This document shows positions 40,127 through 48,761 of a DNA stretch of 64,000 nt, one piece after another. Source of the stretch: CAWBOY01 sp963790585 (GTDB lineage Bacteria > Planctomycetota > Planctomycetia > Gemmatales > Gemmataceae); NCBI GenBank assembly GCA_963790585.1, contig CAWBOY010000003.1:248001-312000 (forward strand), in the 5' to 3' direction. The first letter of the stretch is position 1. Every line of letters starts with the position of its first letter. The position numbers were made by a program, and so were the translations under genes. The notes below the pieces were generated by a model that was given only the letters and a program-made list of their open reading frames with translations, searched no databases and was not told where the DNA came from.

Positions 40127-41247
40127 GCCGGCCCCCCTTCGGATGGGGTCAGCGCCCCAAACGGGAAATCCAGTGCCCCCGGCGGGTGCGGACCGGATTC
40201 GTGCCGAATGGCCCAGCGCTCATAGGCTTCCGGGTCGGCGTTCGGGTCGGGCGGCGGATCGGCAATCGCCCCGCGTTGCTTGCGGGCGTGATCGATGCCG
40301 CATTGAATCTGCCGCTCTACGTCAGCCGGTGACAATCCGACGTCACGGCCCGGTTCTGTCAGCAACGCGGCCACGAGCGAAGGGGGCGAGCCTTGTTCGG
40401 TCAACCACGCGGCGCAACGGAAAACGGTTTGATGCCTTTCGCCCTCATTCACGCCGAACCGCATGAAATCCATGAGGAATCGCGGTGCCCTCGTGTCAAT
40501 GGTGCCGAAGTCGCGGCGGACAGCGGCGCGGGCTTCGACGGTGCGAACGCTTTCCCGTGCGGCCTCGTGCCAATCGGCGGCCAGTTGAGCCGGCGGCGTG
40601 CGAACGGTCGGGATGCCGTCCCCGGCGGGGTTCTTCGCCAGCTCGAGAATTTGCGGCACGTCCAGCACAAACAGTGCATCAAAGTCGATCCGTCGTTTGA
40701 ACAACCCGGTTCGCTGGTGCCTCGTGTTCGGTAGCCGAATAATGTGATTCACGTCGTATATCGAGGAATCGATCTTCACCCCGGCGCGGGCGGCGAGCGC
40801 TTCGGCAAACCGGCGGGCAACGTGTTGAAATCCCACGGCCGGCGGCGGGTTGTGCGCCAATTCAACAAGGATGTGAAACCCCTTGCCCCCGCTGAAATAA
40901 ATCGGCACATAGCCTTCAAATTCCGGGTAGCGATCGTGCATCGTTCGCACGAGCCGAGCGGCGTCAGCAAGAGCATCCGCAAGGTTCGCCCGGTCAATGT
41001 CGAGAACGAGCCAACGGCACCAGCACGGCCCCGAAAAGCCGGCCACGCTGTTCCGGTTCGCGGCATAATGCGTGCGCATCTCCGAGCCGAATACAAAGTG
41101 CGACAAGTAGGCTTCGCGGCTCTCGTCCTTATCCGCCATCGCGCCATCGGCATAAGCGGTCAAGAGATCGACGTGCCGAACTAGACCACGAGGACAAGTC
41201 GGCGCTCCCAGCACATAGGCGCCGATGTTATGACAAAGGGTCGTCAT
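40123..41247 (-). CDS. Archaeo-eukaryotic-type primase (AEP, small-subunit-like)
   Basis: 374 residues. Visible AEP motifs: CRWLVLDIDRAN (motif I, DxD), PIYFSGGKGFHILVELA (motif II, SxGxxxH-like) and DVNHIIRLPNTRHQRTGLFK (motif III region). A helical C-terminal domain follows, perhaps a PriCT-like helicase-linking region. Such primases start replication of plasmids, phages and satellites. ATGA overlaps with both neighbours show an operon of DUF669-like protein, primase and helicase. Confidence 0.82.
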   Translation of the reverse strand: MTTLCHNIGAYVLGAPTCPRGLVRHVDLLTAYADGAMADKDESREAYLSHFVFGSEMRTHYAANRNSVAGFSGPCWCRWLVLDIDRANLADALADAARLVRTMHDRYPEFEGYVPIYFSGGKGFHILVELAHNPPPAVGFQHVARRFAEALAARAGVKIDSSIYDVNHIIRLPNTRHQRTGLFKRRIDFDALFVLDVPQILELAKNPAGDGIPTVRTPPAQLAADWHEAARESVRTVEARAAVRRDFGTIDTRAPRFLMDFMRFGVNEGERHQTVFRCAAWLTEQGSPPSLVAALLTEPGRDVGLSPADVERQIQCGIDHARKQRGAIADPPPDPNADPEAYERWAIRHESGPHPPGALDFPFGALTPSEGGPA

Positions 41248-41729
41248 TTGTTCCCCCCTTCGCCTTCTTCGGACAGCTTGAACGCGGCGGCCGGCGATTC
41301 GACAACACGGAGTAGGTCGATCTTCTTTATGTCGTTTCGGTCGATGCCATCGAAGGTTTGAATCGCAACCACGAGCCGCACGACGTATTCCTTTCCGATC
41401 TCAGGAAATGGCGAAAGTAACTTCGCCTTCGTCGTTAGGCCGAATGGTGCCAATTCTTTTTTCGCGTATTGCACGGCTTTCGGGCCAAACGTCCACGTCC
41501 GTATCAGCGTTCTCCCCGCGTTCGGCCCTTCCGAGATCTCGAAGCGAAGCCGGTAGGCTTCGGCCCCGGCCTTCGTTGTGGTGTACTCGCCCTTCAAAAC
41601 ACGAGCCTGATAGGTGCCCGGCGGAACGGGTGCGAAGTCCGGCGCGGGCGCGGCGTCGTCAAAGGCGTCGATGCCTTCGAGCGGCTTGTCCTTGCCATTG
41701 CCATTGCCGAAAACATTTGAATAATCCAT
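41244..41729 (-). CDS. DUF669-like protein of the island replication operon
   Basis: 161 residues starting MDYSNVFGNGNGKDKPLEGI. PVPPGTYQARVLKGEYTTTK, LRFEISEGPNAGRTLIRTW and GKEYVVRLVV are typical of DUF669, a phage family often next to helicases and suspected of single-strand DNA binding. An ISAs1 copy has inserted with its 10-base target duplication ending exactly at the ATG. The natural ribosome site (TGAGGT, complement of 43012-43017) is now 1.27 kb upstream, so expression of this gene, and possibly the operon, should be altered. Confidence 0.75.
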   Translation of the reverse strand: MDYSNVFGNGNGKDKPLEGIDAFDDAAPAPDFAPVPPGTYQARVLKGEYTTTKAGAEAYRLRFEISEGPNAGRTLIRTWTFGPKAVQYAKKELAPFGLTTKAKLLSPFPEIGKEYVVRLVVAIQTFDGIDRNDIKKIDLLRVVESPAAAFKLSEEGEGGNK

Positions 41730-41738
41730 GTAGATCGT

Positions 41739-43001
41739 CAGGGCAATCGCATCTAATCCCCCATAAAAAGGCCAAGAATGGCCTCGCGCGTTTCGTCGTT
41801 CCAGCCTGCTTGCAAGCGCTTCTTCTCGATGCCGCCTTTGGTCGATTCGTCCTGCCGCAATAACGAGATGACCCAGCGTCGTAACAACGCCAGGTTCCCT
41901 GCCGCATGGCCCGTCCGAGCACGATTGCGATCCTCCGCAAAATACATGTCCAACACCCAATGCAAGCCATTCTCCACTCCCCAATGACTCCGTATCGCTC
42001 CCGCCATCTGCTTCGCCTTGGGTTGCAGGCTGCTTATAAAATAACGCACCTCCGACTTCTCCACTCCACCCTCCTGGTAGCTACGCGTGCAACGGGCGAT
42101 GCTCACCAGATCCCGCCAATCCTCCTGATGACGCAACGTCTTGGGTACCGCCATCGTCTGCGTCCAGCGCAGTTTCCAAGCGACCGTGCCCCTTGTCCTG
42201 CTCCGTGTGCGTTTGCACCGTTGCCGTGCTACGACCCTCGTCCACGGCGGCAAACGCCTCCACGATGTCCTGCTCCAAATGCTCCTGATTCCCTTTCACC
42301 GCCAGCACATAATCGGCTCCCTTTTCTCGTATCTTGCTGGCAATCTCTTTCTGACATCCCATGGCATCCAAAGTCACAATCGCTCCCGTCAATTCCAACA
42401 CCTCCAACAGTTTAGGAATCGCTGTGATCTCATTGGATTTGTCATCGACCACTTCCTGACCCAAAAGCAATTGGTTCTCCGTGGCCCAGGCGCTAACGAC
42501 ATGAAGCGGATGCTTGCTCTTGGCTCGATCCAACGTCGCACGAGCCGTCTTGCCGTCGATGGCCACCACCTGGCCGGACGTACTCCGTTCGAGGCTGGTC
42601 ACCCAGCTCAGAAAACACTCGACAAAGGCTTTGCCATCCAGGGCGGCGAACACACGAGCGAAGGTGTCATGCGACGGCACGCGGTCGGGCAGATCCAGGA
42701 ATTTTTCGAGCCAGACGCGCTTGCTCTTGGCGAACTTTTCCATGGCCACGCAATCGTTGGCGCCGCTGACGACAGCGCACAGGGCGATGAAGAGGATGTC
42801 CAGCAGTCGGTGATGCTTGGTACGGTTGATGCGTGGATCCTGCAACTGGGCAAAAGCGGCAAGAAAGGGGGTTGCTTGGGTCTGCGCCATGAGTCTTTTC
42901 CTCCGTGAAACGGGTACGTTCCACCAGAATCATTCGCAGTAACCTTGTCCCTGACAACTGAACAGCCAATAATGAACAGGCGTTTAGATGCGATTGCCCT
43001 G
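41739..43001 (-). mobile_element. ISAs1-family insertion sequence
   Basis: 1263 bases with 18-base perfect terminal inverted repeats (CAGGGCAATCGCATCTAA at 41739-41756, complement at 42984-43001). It is flanked by a 10-base target duplication TGTAGATCGT (41729-41738 and 43002-43011). One transposase gene is inside. The perfect ends and duplication indicate recent insertion. Confidence 0.95.
41753..42890 (-). CDS. ISAs1 transposase (frameshifted)
   Basis: About 379 residues. N-terminal block LQDPRINRTKHHRLLDILFI; DDE core with VAIDGKTARATLDRAKSKHP, VTLDAMGCQKEIASKI and VLAVKGNQ; C-terminal block IRSHWGVENGLHWVLDMYF. The frame changes at 42163-42169 (CCAGCGCAG). Dropping one base joins GHGRLET to RWTQTM. 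Flanking IS ends are perfect, so the frameshift is either very recent or an error. Confidence 0.9.
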
Positions 43002-43070
43002 TGTAGATCGTACCTCAATTTGCAGCCGGTTCCGTTCGAGCGGGCCGGCTGTTTTTGTTGGAGTTCGTGT

Positions 43071-43361
43071 TCACTTACGCGATGAAGACTTCATGATTTC
43101 CCAATCCTCGCGGGACGGACAACCCGCCTTGAACCATGCCTCAATTTCGGCGAGTTCCCAGACAACGCGGCCAGCACGGAGAGAACCGCCGATGCGTGTC
43201 GGTCGCGGTATTTTGCCAGCGGCATCCATGCTTCGAATCGTTCTTAGGCCGATAGGGAACAGCTCCGCGATTCCTTTCGCATCGACCCACAAAGGCTTTG
43301 AGTTTGAATCGAGCGTGGGTTGCGAAACAACGGGAGCCTGAAAAGGGAGCAAATCAGCCAT
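43071..43361 (-). CDS. AlpA/excisionase-like helix-turn-helix protein
   Basis: 96 residues from ATG 43361. LWVDAKGIAELFPIGLRTIR followed by MDAAGKIPRPTRIGGSLR and VVWELAEIEAWFKAGCPS is the MerR-like fold of AlpA/Xis proteins. It probably controls integrase direction or island promoters. Its start lies within the end of the preceding HTH gene (8-base overlap). Confidence 0.82.
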   Translation of the reverse strand: MADLLPFQAPVVSQPTLDSNSKPLWVDAKGIAELFPIGLRTIRSMDAAGKIPRPTRIGGSLRAGRVVWELAEIEAWFKAGCPSREDWEIMKSSSRK

Positions 43362-43581
43362 TAGCGGCCCCCTTCGCCTTTTCGGCGAGCCAGGCATTGA
43401 CGATGCCGCGATGGAACCGCACGAGCCGACCGAAACGAACACAACCCGGGATCAGATTGTTTTCGACCATGTTCCGGATATGTCGTTCTGAACATAGAAT
43501 GAGAGCGGCGAGATCCGCCACGTCATACATCCCGGCTTCAAGAGCTTGTCGCTTTGAATCAGCGTTATCAAGAGTTGACAC
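43354..43581 (-). CDS. Second excisionase-like helix-turn-helix protein
   Basis: 75 residues from a GTG at 43581 with GGAGGGG 5-6 bases upstream. MYDVADLAALILCSERHIRN, MVENNLIPGCVRFGRLVRFH and GIVNAWLAEKAK are typical of DNA-binding excisionase family HTH proteins. It is translationally coupled to the next HTH gene. The upstream 190 bases contain three copies of TTAAGTTCCTG(A), which could be its operator. Confidence 0.78.
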   Translation of the reverse strand: MSTLDNADSKRQALEAGMYDVADLAALILCSERHIRNMVENNLIPGCVRFGRLVRFHRGIVNAWLAEKAKGAANG

Positions 43582-43659
43582 ATTTGCCCCTCCCGCGATT
43601 GATGTGTGCGGGAACCGTTCCCGCCCCACGGGAGAAAGGATGCACGCTCGGTCAGAACT

Positions 43660-43800
43660 TAATAGAGAGCCCGAATTAAGTTCCTGAGATGCGGTGATCG
43701 TGGAACGCCGATGAACCGTGAATCATCGGATGGAAATGAGATGCAGGAATTTCGGAACTTTATTCGATTTCAATTAAGTTCCTGAGTTAAGTTCCTGCGC
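43660..43800. promoter_or_regulatory. Three TTAAGTTCCTG direct repeats upstream of the excisionase pair
   Basis: The motif TTAAGTTCCTGAG occurs at about 43676, 43770 and (shortened) 43784. Spaced direct repeats near the excisionase gene suggest regulator, Xis or replication-initiator binding sites. The last two overlap the 3' end of the next gene. Confidence 0.35.
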
Positions 43801-44586
43801 GGTGCCGGTTGCGGGGTTGTCTCGGATCCATTTCAGGGCATTGCTGAACAGCGCTAGGCCTAAAGTCAGACCGGACGTCGTTACCTGATTCTTGAAGTCT
43901 TTGTGGTCTTTGAAGTGATCGAAAAGTCTTTTCGGGCCCCATTCCGGGTTCCGCTCTTTTTCAGCCCGAACGAGTTGATAGACGTTATGTCGAGCTACAA
44001 GTTCGGGCACCTTTAAGTCGCCTAGCTTCTTGCGTCCCCCACCTCTGGGCTTTTGCTTGTCCCCTTCATTCTTTTCGCTCCCGGTGACCAGTGCGTTCGC
44101 GTCTGGCAAGTCGTCGTTGGTCTTCTCTTTGAGGTGTTCCCGAAGTGACCGAACCCCCAATTCGATCTCCGCGACAGCGATCGCATCAAACTCGAAAGCG
44201 TCGCCAGAGGGAACACAAATCCCAAACGATAATTCTCCCATGCACCATGAACCAAGGGCGAAAGGGGACTCTTCGAGACTTTTGTTCAGTCGAGACAAGC
44301 CTTTATGAATTGCGCGAATTCCATTGATTTTGGAAGATGATTTGTTTTCGTTAGGGATAGCGCGAAGTCCTCCTTTCCCTGTCCAGCCAATTTCCTTTAC
44401 GGCTTCCTCCAGCCTACTTGCAGCATCCCTTACAGCTGCGAGGAGTTCTTCGGGAACGAGTTCACTGAGCCGACCCGGCCCTCCAATGAATTCTCGGTAT
44501 ACCGCGTGCTGATCTAGGAAATCTTGTGCCGCGTTGAGCAAGGGACGAATGTCGATCGATTCGACATCTAAGTTCAAGTTTCGCAC
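43774..44586 (-). CDS. Unknown island protein, 5' end replaced by an IS end
   Basis: 270 residues in one open frame, unfamiliar. A helical N-terminal part is followed by a beta-rich middle (GSWCMGELSFGICVPSGDAF) and a Lys/Arg-rich linker, then a C-terminal helical domain with WGPKRLFDHFKDHKDFKNQV. The apparent ATG and first codons (MRNLNLDV) come from the inverted repeat of the IS4-like element starting at 44571, so the true start was probably lost by that insertion. Function unknown. Confidence 0.5.
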   Translation of the reverse strand: MRNLNLDVESIDIRPLLNAAQDFLDQHAVYREFIGGPGRLSELVPEELLAAVRDAASRLEEAVKEIGWTGKGGLRAIPNENKSSSKINGIRAIHKGLSRLNKSLEESPFALGSWCMGELSFGICVPSGDAFEFDAIAVAEIELGVRSLREHLKEKTNDDLPDANALVTGSEKNEGDKQKPRGGGRKKLGDLKVPELVARHNVYQLVRAEKERNPEWGPKRLFDHFKDHKDFKNQVTTSGLTLGLALFSNALKWIRDNPATGTAQELNSGT

Positions 44587-46187
44587 ATTCCGGCGCGTAA
44601 ATCTAGCGCTGGGGCCGGTGATTTTTGACGGTCCGTCGAGTCACATGTGCCGGGATTGGTTGAAAAAAGACGGCGAGCAGCTGTCTCATCCGACTCGGCT
44701 GAGAAGCTCGGTAATCTGGGTGAGCCAGGTTTTTAGGCGACACCGTTTTGGAAGCAGTGTGTCGGTTTTCTCTTGGCAACTGACACGCCGTAGGGTGGTC
44801 AAAAGATCAGCAAACGAAGGCTCTTGTTTGCGTCGATACCACGGGCGGTACGGAAACTGGAGGAAGCGGTGACCCATCTGGTGGAACCAGACGACAACCA
44901 GGCTATACAGCAGCAGAGCCATCGGTGCGGTCCGCTGGACGGCCAGGGGCAAGCGGTTGGCAGGGTCTTCCAGCCCCAAAAATTGTTTGCAATTCTCGAA
45001 GGTGCATTCGATGGCCCACCGGCACGCATAGGTGGAGAGGATGTGGCGGGCATCCCAGTCAAGGTTGGTGCAGTAAAACATTTGATCGGGCCTTTTACCT
45101 TGAAGATCACGTGTCAAGACGATGGTCAAAAGACGCTGGCCACCAGCCTTGTAGTACAAGGCTTGCTGGGTTTTGACCTGTAGGACAGCATGGAGTCCGA
45201 ACTGATCGAAGTGGAGTTCCGTCCAGGGTCGCGTGGCGTCGTCGGCCCATTGGGCCATGTTCGGCAAACGTGTACCCTTCTTTCGTGGAGCCCCTTTGCC
45301 TTTTGTCGTACGTGGCTGTGGGAGAGCATAGAGGGCGCCTTTGGGATGAACGTGGCTGATCAAATGAACGTTGGCCGGTAGGTGGGACAGAACGCTCTTG
45401 CCGCCGTAGGCACTGTCGCCTGTAACGACGATTTCGTCTTGAGGAAACCAGGTAGAGACCAAGGAAATCAGCTCGACGGCCAGTTCGGGCCGGGTGCGAT
45501 GGTTGGGGTCGGCCTTGGTCTTGGCGGCTTTGGCTTTGCTCTTTTTTCCCTTGGTGAGACCTTGGCGATTGCGATACAACCTCATGGTGATTGGTAAGGC
45601 AAAGACTTTGGTGGGTGCCCAGAAGGGGTGGGCGATGACGAGGCAGAGGACGACCCAATCGTGTCCCCAACTAACAAGAGGTTTGGCGCAGGCTGGAGAT
45701 GAGGGGATCGTAGTGCATGCCGACGCCGTAAGCAGTGAGGCCACGTTTACGACACAAGGTATCATCGACGGCCCACGACAAGGAAGACGCCCAGGGCGAA
45801 CACGCGTGCCACTAATTTGGCCAGGTGCAAAGACAAGACATCCCTATCCCAGGCGGCATGACTGAAAAAGCGATGGAAGCGGCACCAGTGTCCGTTGTCG
45901 AGGTTGCCTCCCGTGAAGATGACGTCGGTGACGTAGCGGCGGCGTGGAGAGAGAACCCAGCCGGAGATGATCTCGACGAAGGTCTGAAAGGTTGGGGCGG
46001 TGAAAACGGCAACGAAATGCTGTAGCAGAGCAACGAAAGAGGCGGTAACTTCCATAGATCGGCTTCCTTGCCACGGGGCGACCTGGAATAGTAGATGATC
46101 CCAAGTTACCAAACCGAGCCGGGAAGCCGAACTTTTTTCTCCCGCGAGATGCTGCCAACAGACCCTAAAATGTGCGAAACTTGAACT
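44571..46187 (-). mobile_element. IS4/IS701-like insertion sequence
   Basis: 1617 bases with 19-base perfect terminal inverted repeats AGTTCAAGTTTCGCACATT (44571-44589 and complement at 46169-46187). A transposase spans most of it. A target duplication is not obvious, partly because an IS5 copy inserted exactly at the right end. Confidence 0.88.
44686..46055 (-). CDS. IS4/IS701-like transposase (two frameshifts)
   Basis: About 456 residues when rejoined. SWAVDDTLCRKRGLTAYGVG carries the first Asp and EIVVTGDSAYGGKSVL the second. YACRWAIECTFENCK matches the IS4-clan Y-x2-R-x3-E-x6-K signature. Frames change near 45795-45805 and at 45686-45689 (GGCGCAG). ATG 46055 has AAGGAAG upstream. Both changes are +1, so the total length becomes a multiple of three. 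Confidence 0.85.
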
Positions 46188-46189
46188 AA

Positions 46190-47077
46190 GAGACTGTCCC
46201 ATAAGTCCAATTAAGCCGCCATTCGATAATGGAATTCCGCCTCGATTGCTTTTGGATCCAAGCGATTGAGCATAAGGTGAATCATAGCCAACTTGAGATA
46301 CGCCTCCGACGACAGCACGCTACGCTCATAGTCCTTACTCAACCGGCGGCATTGACTCAGCCAGGCAAACGTCCGCTCCACCGTCCAACGGATTGGCAAT
46401 GTCACTCAACCCTCCGCTCCTTCAGGACGTCGCACGATGACCAGTTCCCACTGTGCCTTTTCCTCCACCCAACGATACAAGGCGTGGTTGTGGTATTTGC
46501 TGTCCGCAAACATACGTTCCACCCGACTCATCGGTTGGCTTTCCAAGCGTTCAAAGACCTGTGTCGCCGCCTTGGCGTCGTCCACGTCGGCAGCCGTCAC
46601 CAAGACCGCCAGCAGCAACCCCATGCTATCCACGACGATATGGCGTTTACGGCCATTGACATTTTTAGCATTGTCGCGGCCACGCTGTTCGCCGCCACAA
46701 CGGGTGTCGACCGATTGGCTATCGACGCTGGCTGTGGTACGCGGATGGTAAGGCTTCTCCGCCGTGCGTACCTTGGTGCGGAGAAGATCGTGAATTCTGT
46801 CGAGAGTGCCGTTGTGTCGCCAAGAGTCGAAGTAACGCCAGACTGTGCTTTTTGGTGGAAAATCCTTGGGCAGGTAACGCCATTGGCAACCGGTGCGTAA
46901 CAGGTAAAAGATGGCATCGACGACATCACGCAGGTTGGTAATGCGTGGCCGTCCGCCGGGATAAACGGGCAGGTGGGGTTCGATCAGAGCCCACTGCGCA
47001 GTCGGTAATGTCGCTGGGATATGTTTGAGTTCTCATACCTCATTATACGCATCGACAGCTGCTTATGGGACAGTCTC
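46190..47077 (-). mobile_element. IS5-family insertion sequence
   Basis: 888 bases with 16-base perfect terminal inverted repeats (GAGACTGTCCCATAAG at 46190-46205, complement at 47062-47077) and a 3-base target duplication TAA (46187-46189 and 47078-47080). It inserted at the last base of the IS4-like element. Confidence 0.92.
46211..47036 (-). pseudogene. IS5 transposase, inactivated
   Basis: Starts MRTQTYPSDITD, then needs a frame change at 46994-47001 (ACTGCGCAG) to continue QWALIEPHLPVYPGGRP. The core has SVDSQSVDT, RKRHIVVDSMGLLLAVLVTA, and the C-terminal WTVERTFAWLSQCRRLSKDY. A TGA at 46406-46408 replaces the expected codon in EGAEG-x-VTLPIRWTVE. So one frameshift and one nonsense codon separate the DDE residues. 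Confidence 0.85.
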
Positions 47078-47080
47078 TAA

Positions 47081-47247
47081 GACAGGACCAAAACCGTTGC
47101 TGAAGGAGTACAAGCGCGGAGGGGATGGTGAATTCTTGACATGGAGACGTGTCCTCTCTGAGAAGGTCGTGCCGTCTCCCCGGTTCTCAGGTCGGGAAGA
47201 CGGCACGGCAAAGGAGACACGATTATTATACGGGCTATGCACTTCTA
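47081..47247. other. Non-coding segment with dyad
   Basis: Contains GTGCCGTCT...GGGAAGACGGCAC around 47169-47215, an imperfect hairpin that may terminate the DUF5681-like gene read toward it. No gene seen. Confidence 0.4.
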
Positions 47248-47856
47248 TCATGGCCCGACGCGGGCATTCGATTCTTTCAACGCATGATGCGCCAATCCGC
47301 CAGAGTTATTTGCAACCGCGGCCTTTTTTGTAAGACTGGCCAAGTCTTCCAGATTTTGGCGTTTAACGAATTCGGCGGCCGCCCCCGGGTCGCATAAGAG
47401 CAAACTCGCGTAGGCGAGTTGCGTTGCCGTAGGGCCAGCGTACAACCGCTTCCATTCGTCGAGGTCAACTGCGTCCGGGTCAACGGCTTCGGTCGGCTTG
47501 CCCACGGCGTAGTTCAGGAACAACGCGGCGGCTTGCAAGTCCCCTTCGAGGGCAAGCCGGTACAGCTCGCGCGCGAGTGCGGCCACTTCTTCGTTCGTAA
47601 CCGCGTCCACAAAAGCGGCTCTCTTCGCTCCGAGCTTTCTGGTGAAGGGATTGCCTTTACCGAGCTTGTTACCCGGAGCAAACTTACCATCCTCGGTTCG
47701 TCCGTCCTTAGCAGGCTTCAAAGTTGCCGAGCCGTCTGAGACGGCCGGTAACGGCGTGGAGTCATTTAGGGCAACTTCGGCGGTTTTGTTGCTTGGAGAC
47801 AAGTAGCCGTTGCGATCGCATACGCCGTTCGTGCCACGATGCATTACCTTCGACAT
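47248..47856 (-). CDS. DUF5681-like protein
   Basis: 202 residues. The stretch EDGKFAPGNKLGKGNPFTRK followed by helical FVDAVTNEEVAALARELYRL and GDLQAAALFLNYAVGKPTE matches DUF5681, a family common on planctomycete and phage elements next to terminase or replication genes. The N-terminal 50 residues are low complexity. The function is not established; a small-terminase-like role has been guessed for such proteins, but nothing here proves it. Confidence 0.65.
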   Translation of the reverse strand: MSKVMHRGTNGVCDRNGYLSPSNKTAEVALNDSTPLPAVSDGSATLKPAKDGRTEDGKFAPGNKLGKGNPFTRKLGAKRAAFVDAVTNEEVAALARELYRLALEGDLQAAALFLNYAVGKPTEAVDPDAVDLDEWKRLYAGPTATQLAYASLLLCDPGAAAEFVKRQNLEDLASLTKKAAVANNSGGLAHHALKESNARVGP

Positions 47857-48030
47857 TACGCCCCCGCTCTTTTATCGGAGTCATTCGCGTTGATGGCATA
47901 AAGACAGTAGAAGCGACCGGCGCCATCGTCGCCAGACGAATCGGAGCGCATCTCCCCTGTTCGGCCAGTCTTGGACCAAGAGGGACAAGGGAAACGCATC
48001 ATGAAGACGGGCATTTGACGGTATAACACC
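47857..48030 (-). pseudogene. Chimeric remnant: zinc-ribbon start joined to integrase-like tail
   Basis: On the minus strand, 48002 down to about 47955 repeats the start of the zinc-ribbon gene at 51274 (MMRFPCPSW.. versus MMRFPCPTC..). It then changes to a sequence resembling the segment at 52150-52200 (CCGATTCGTC.GGCGA.GATG). It looks like a rearrangement scar rather than a working gene. Confidence 0.4.
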
Positions 48031-48761
48031 TTACTTGTCTCCATCCTTCACTTCCTGCTTCGGCTCAAATGATTTACGCATCACTTTCCAATCTTCATAC
48101 GACTCCCCTTGATCCTTGCCCGTCAGCTCTTTGAGAGCAAAAAGCACGGAGTCACGCTGTGGATACTTGCTTTTGACGGGATTCTCCTTTTCCGTCTTGG
48201 CAAACTGGATGTTCTCAGGCCTAGAGAGAGGACGTGTACGCACCAAATAGTCATAGCGTTGATTACCGGGCCATTTTCCGGTATTCGTGACCGGTTGAAC
48301 AACGGAAAAGTCCTGTCTCAGGTAGGTTATATCCGCTCGGACAAACGTACCTGTCCTCTCTGCATAATAAAGCGGCGGCGGGTCTTCATTGGGCATTGAG
48401 ACTCTACCACGCACCAAATCCAGTTGAGAGAATGAAGGGGCATGACAAACCATACAACTGGCCATGTGACTAATCTGAACAACTTCCCGGACCACTAGGA
48501 CACTCTTGTCTTTCTCTTTGATGGTAAACGGCCTACTTGGATCGGGCTCATTCAAGAGTTCAATCATTGACGGTACGCTCTCCAAGTTCTTGAGAGCGAC
48601 CAGCGCTTCCGCAGCATGGTCTGCAACCGGCGGCCAGGGATACCGAAGGCCAGCAAGGAATACCTTGCTGTATTCGGAGGAAGGCCGTTCATAGAGAGCA
48701 AGCACTGCTTTTTCTCGGACCTGTTGGGAAAGGTCGAATAGGGCTCGGGATGCTAAGGCTA

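Noticed and set aside
45762..46202. Separate gene upstream of the IS4-like transposase
   Set aside because: It is the N-terminal part of the same transposase, cut off by a frameshift, plus IS end sequence.
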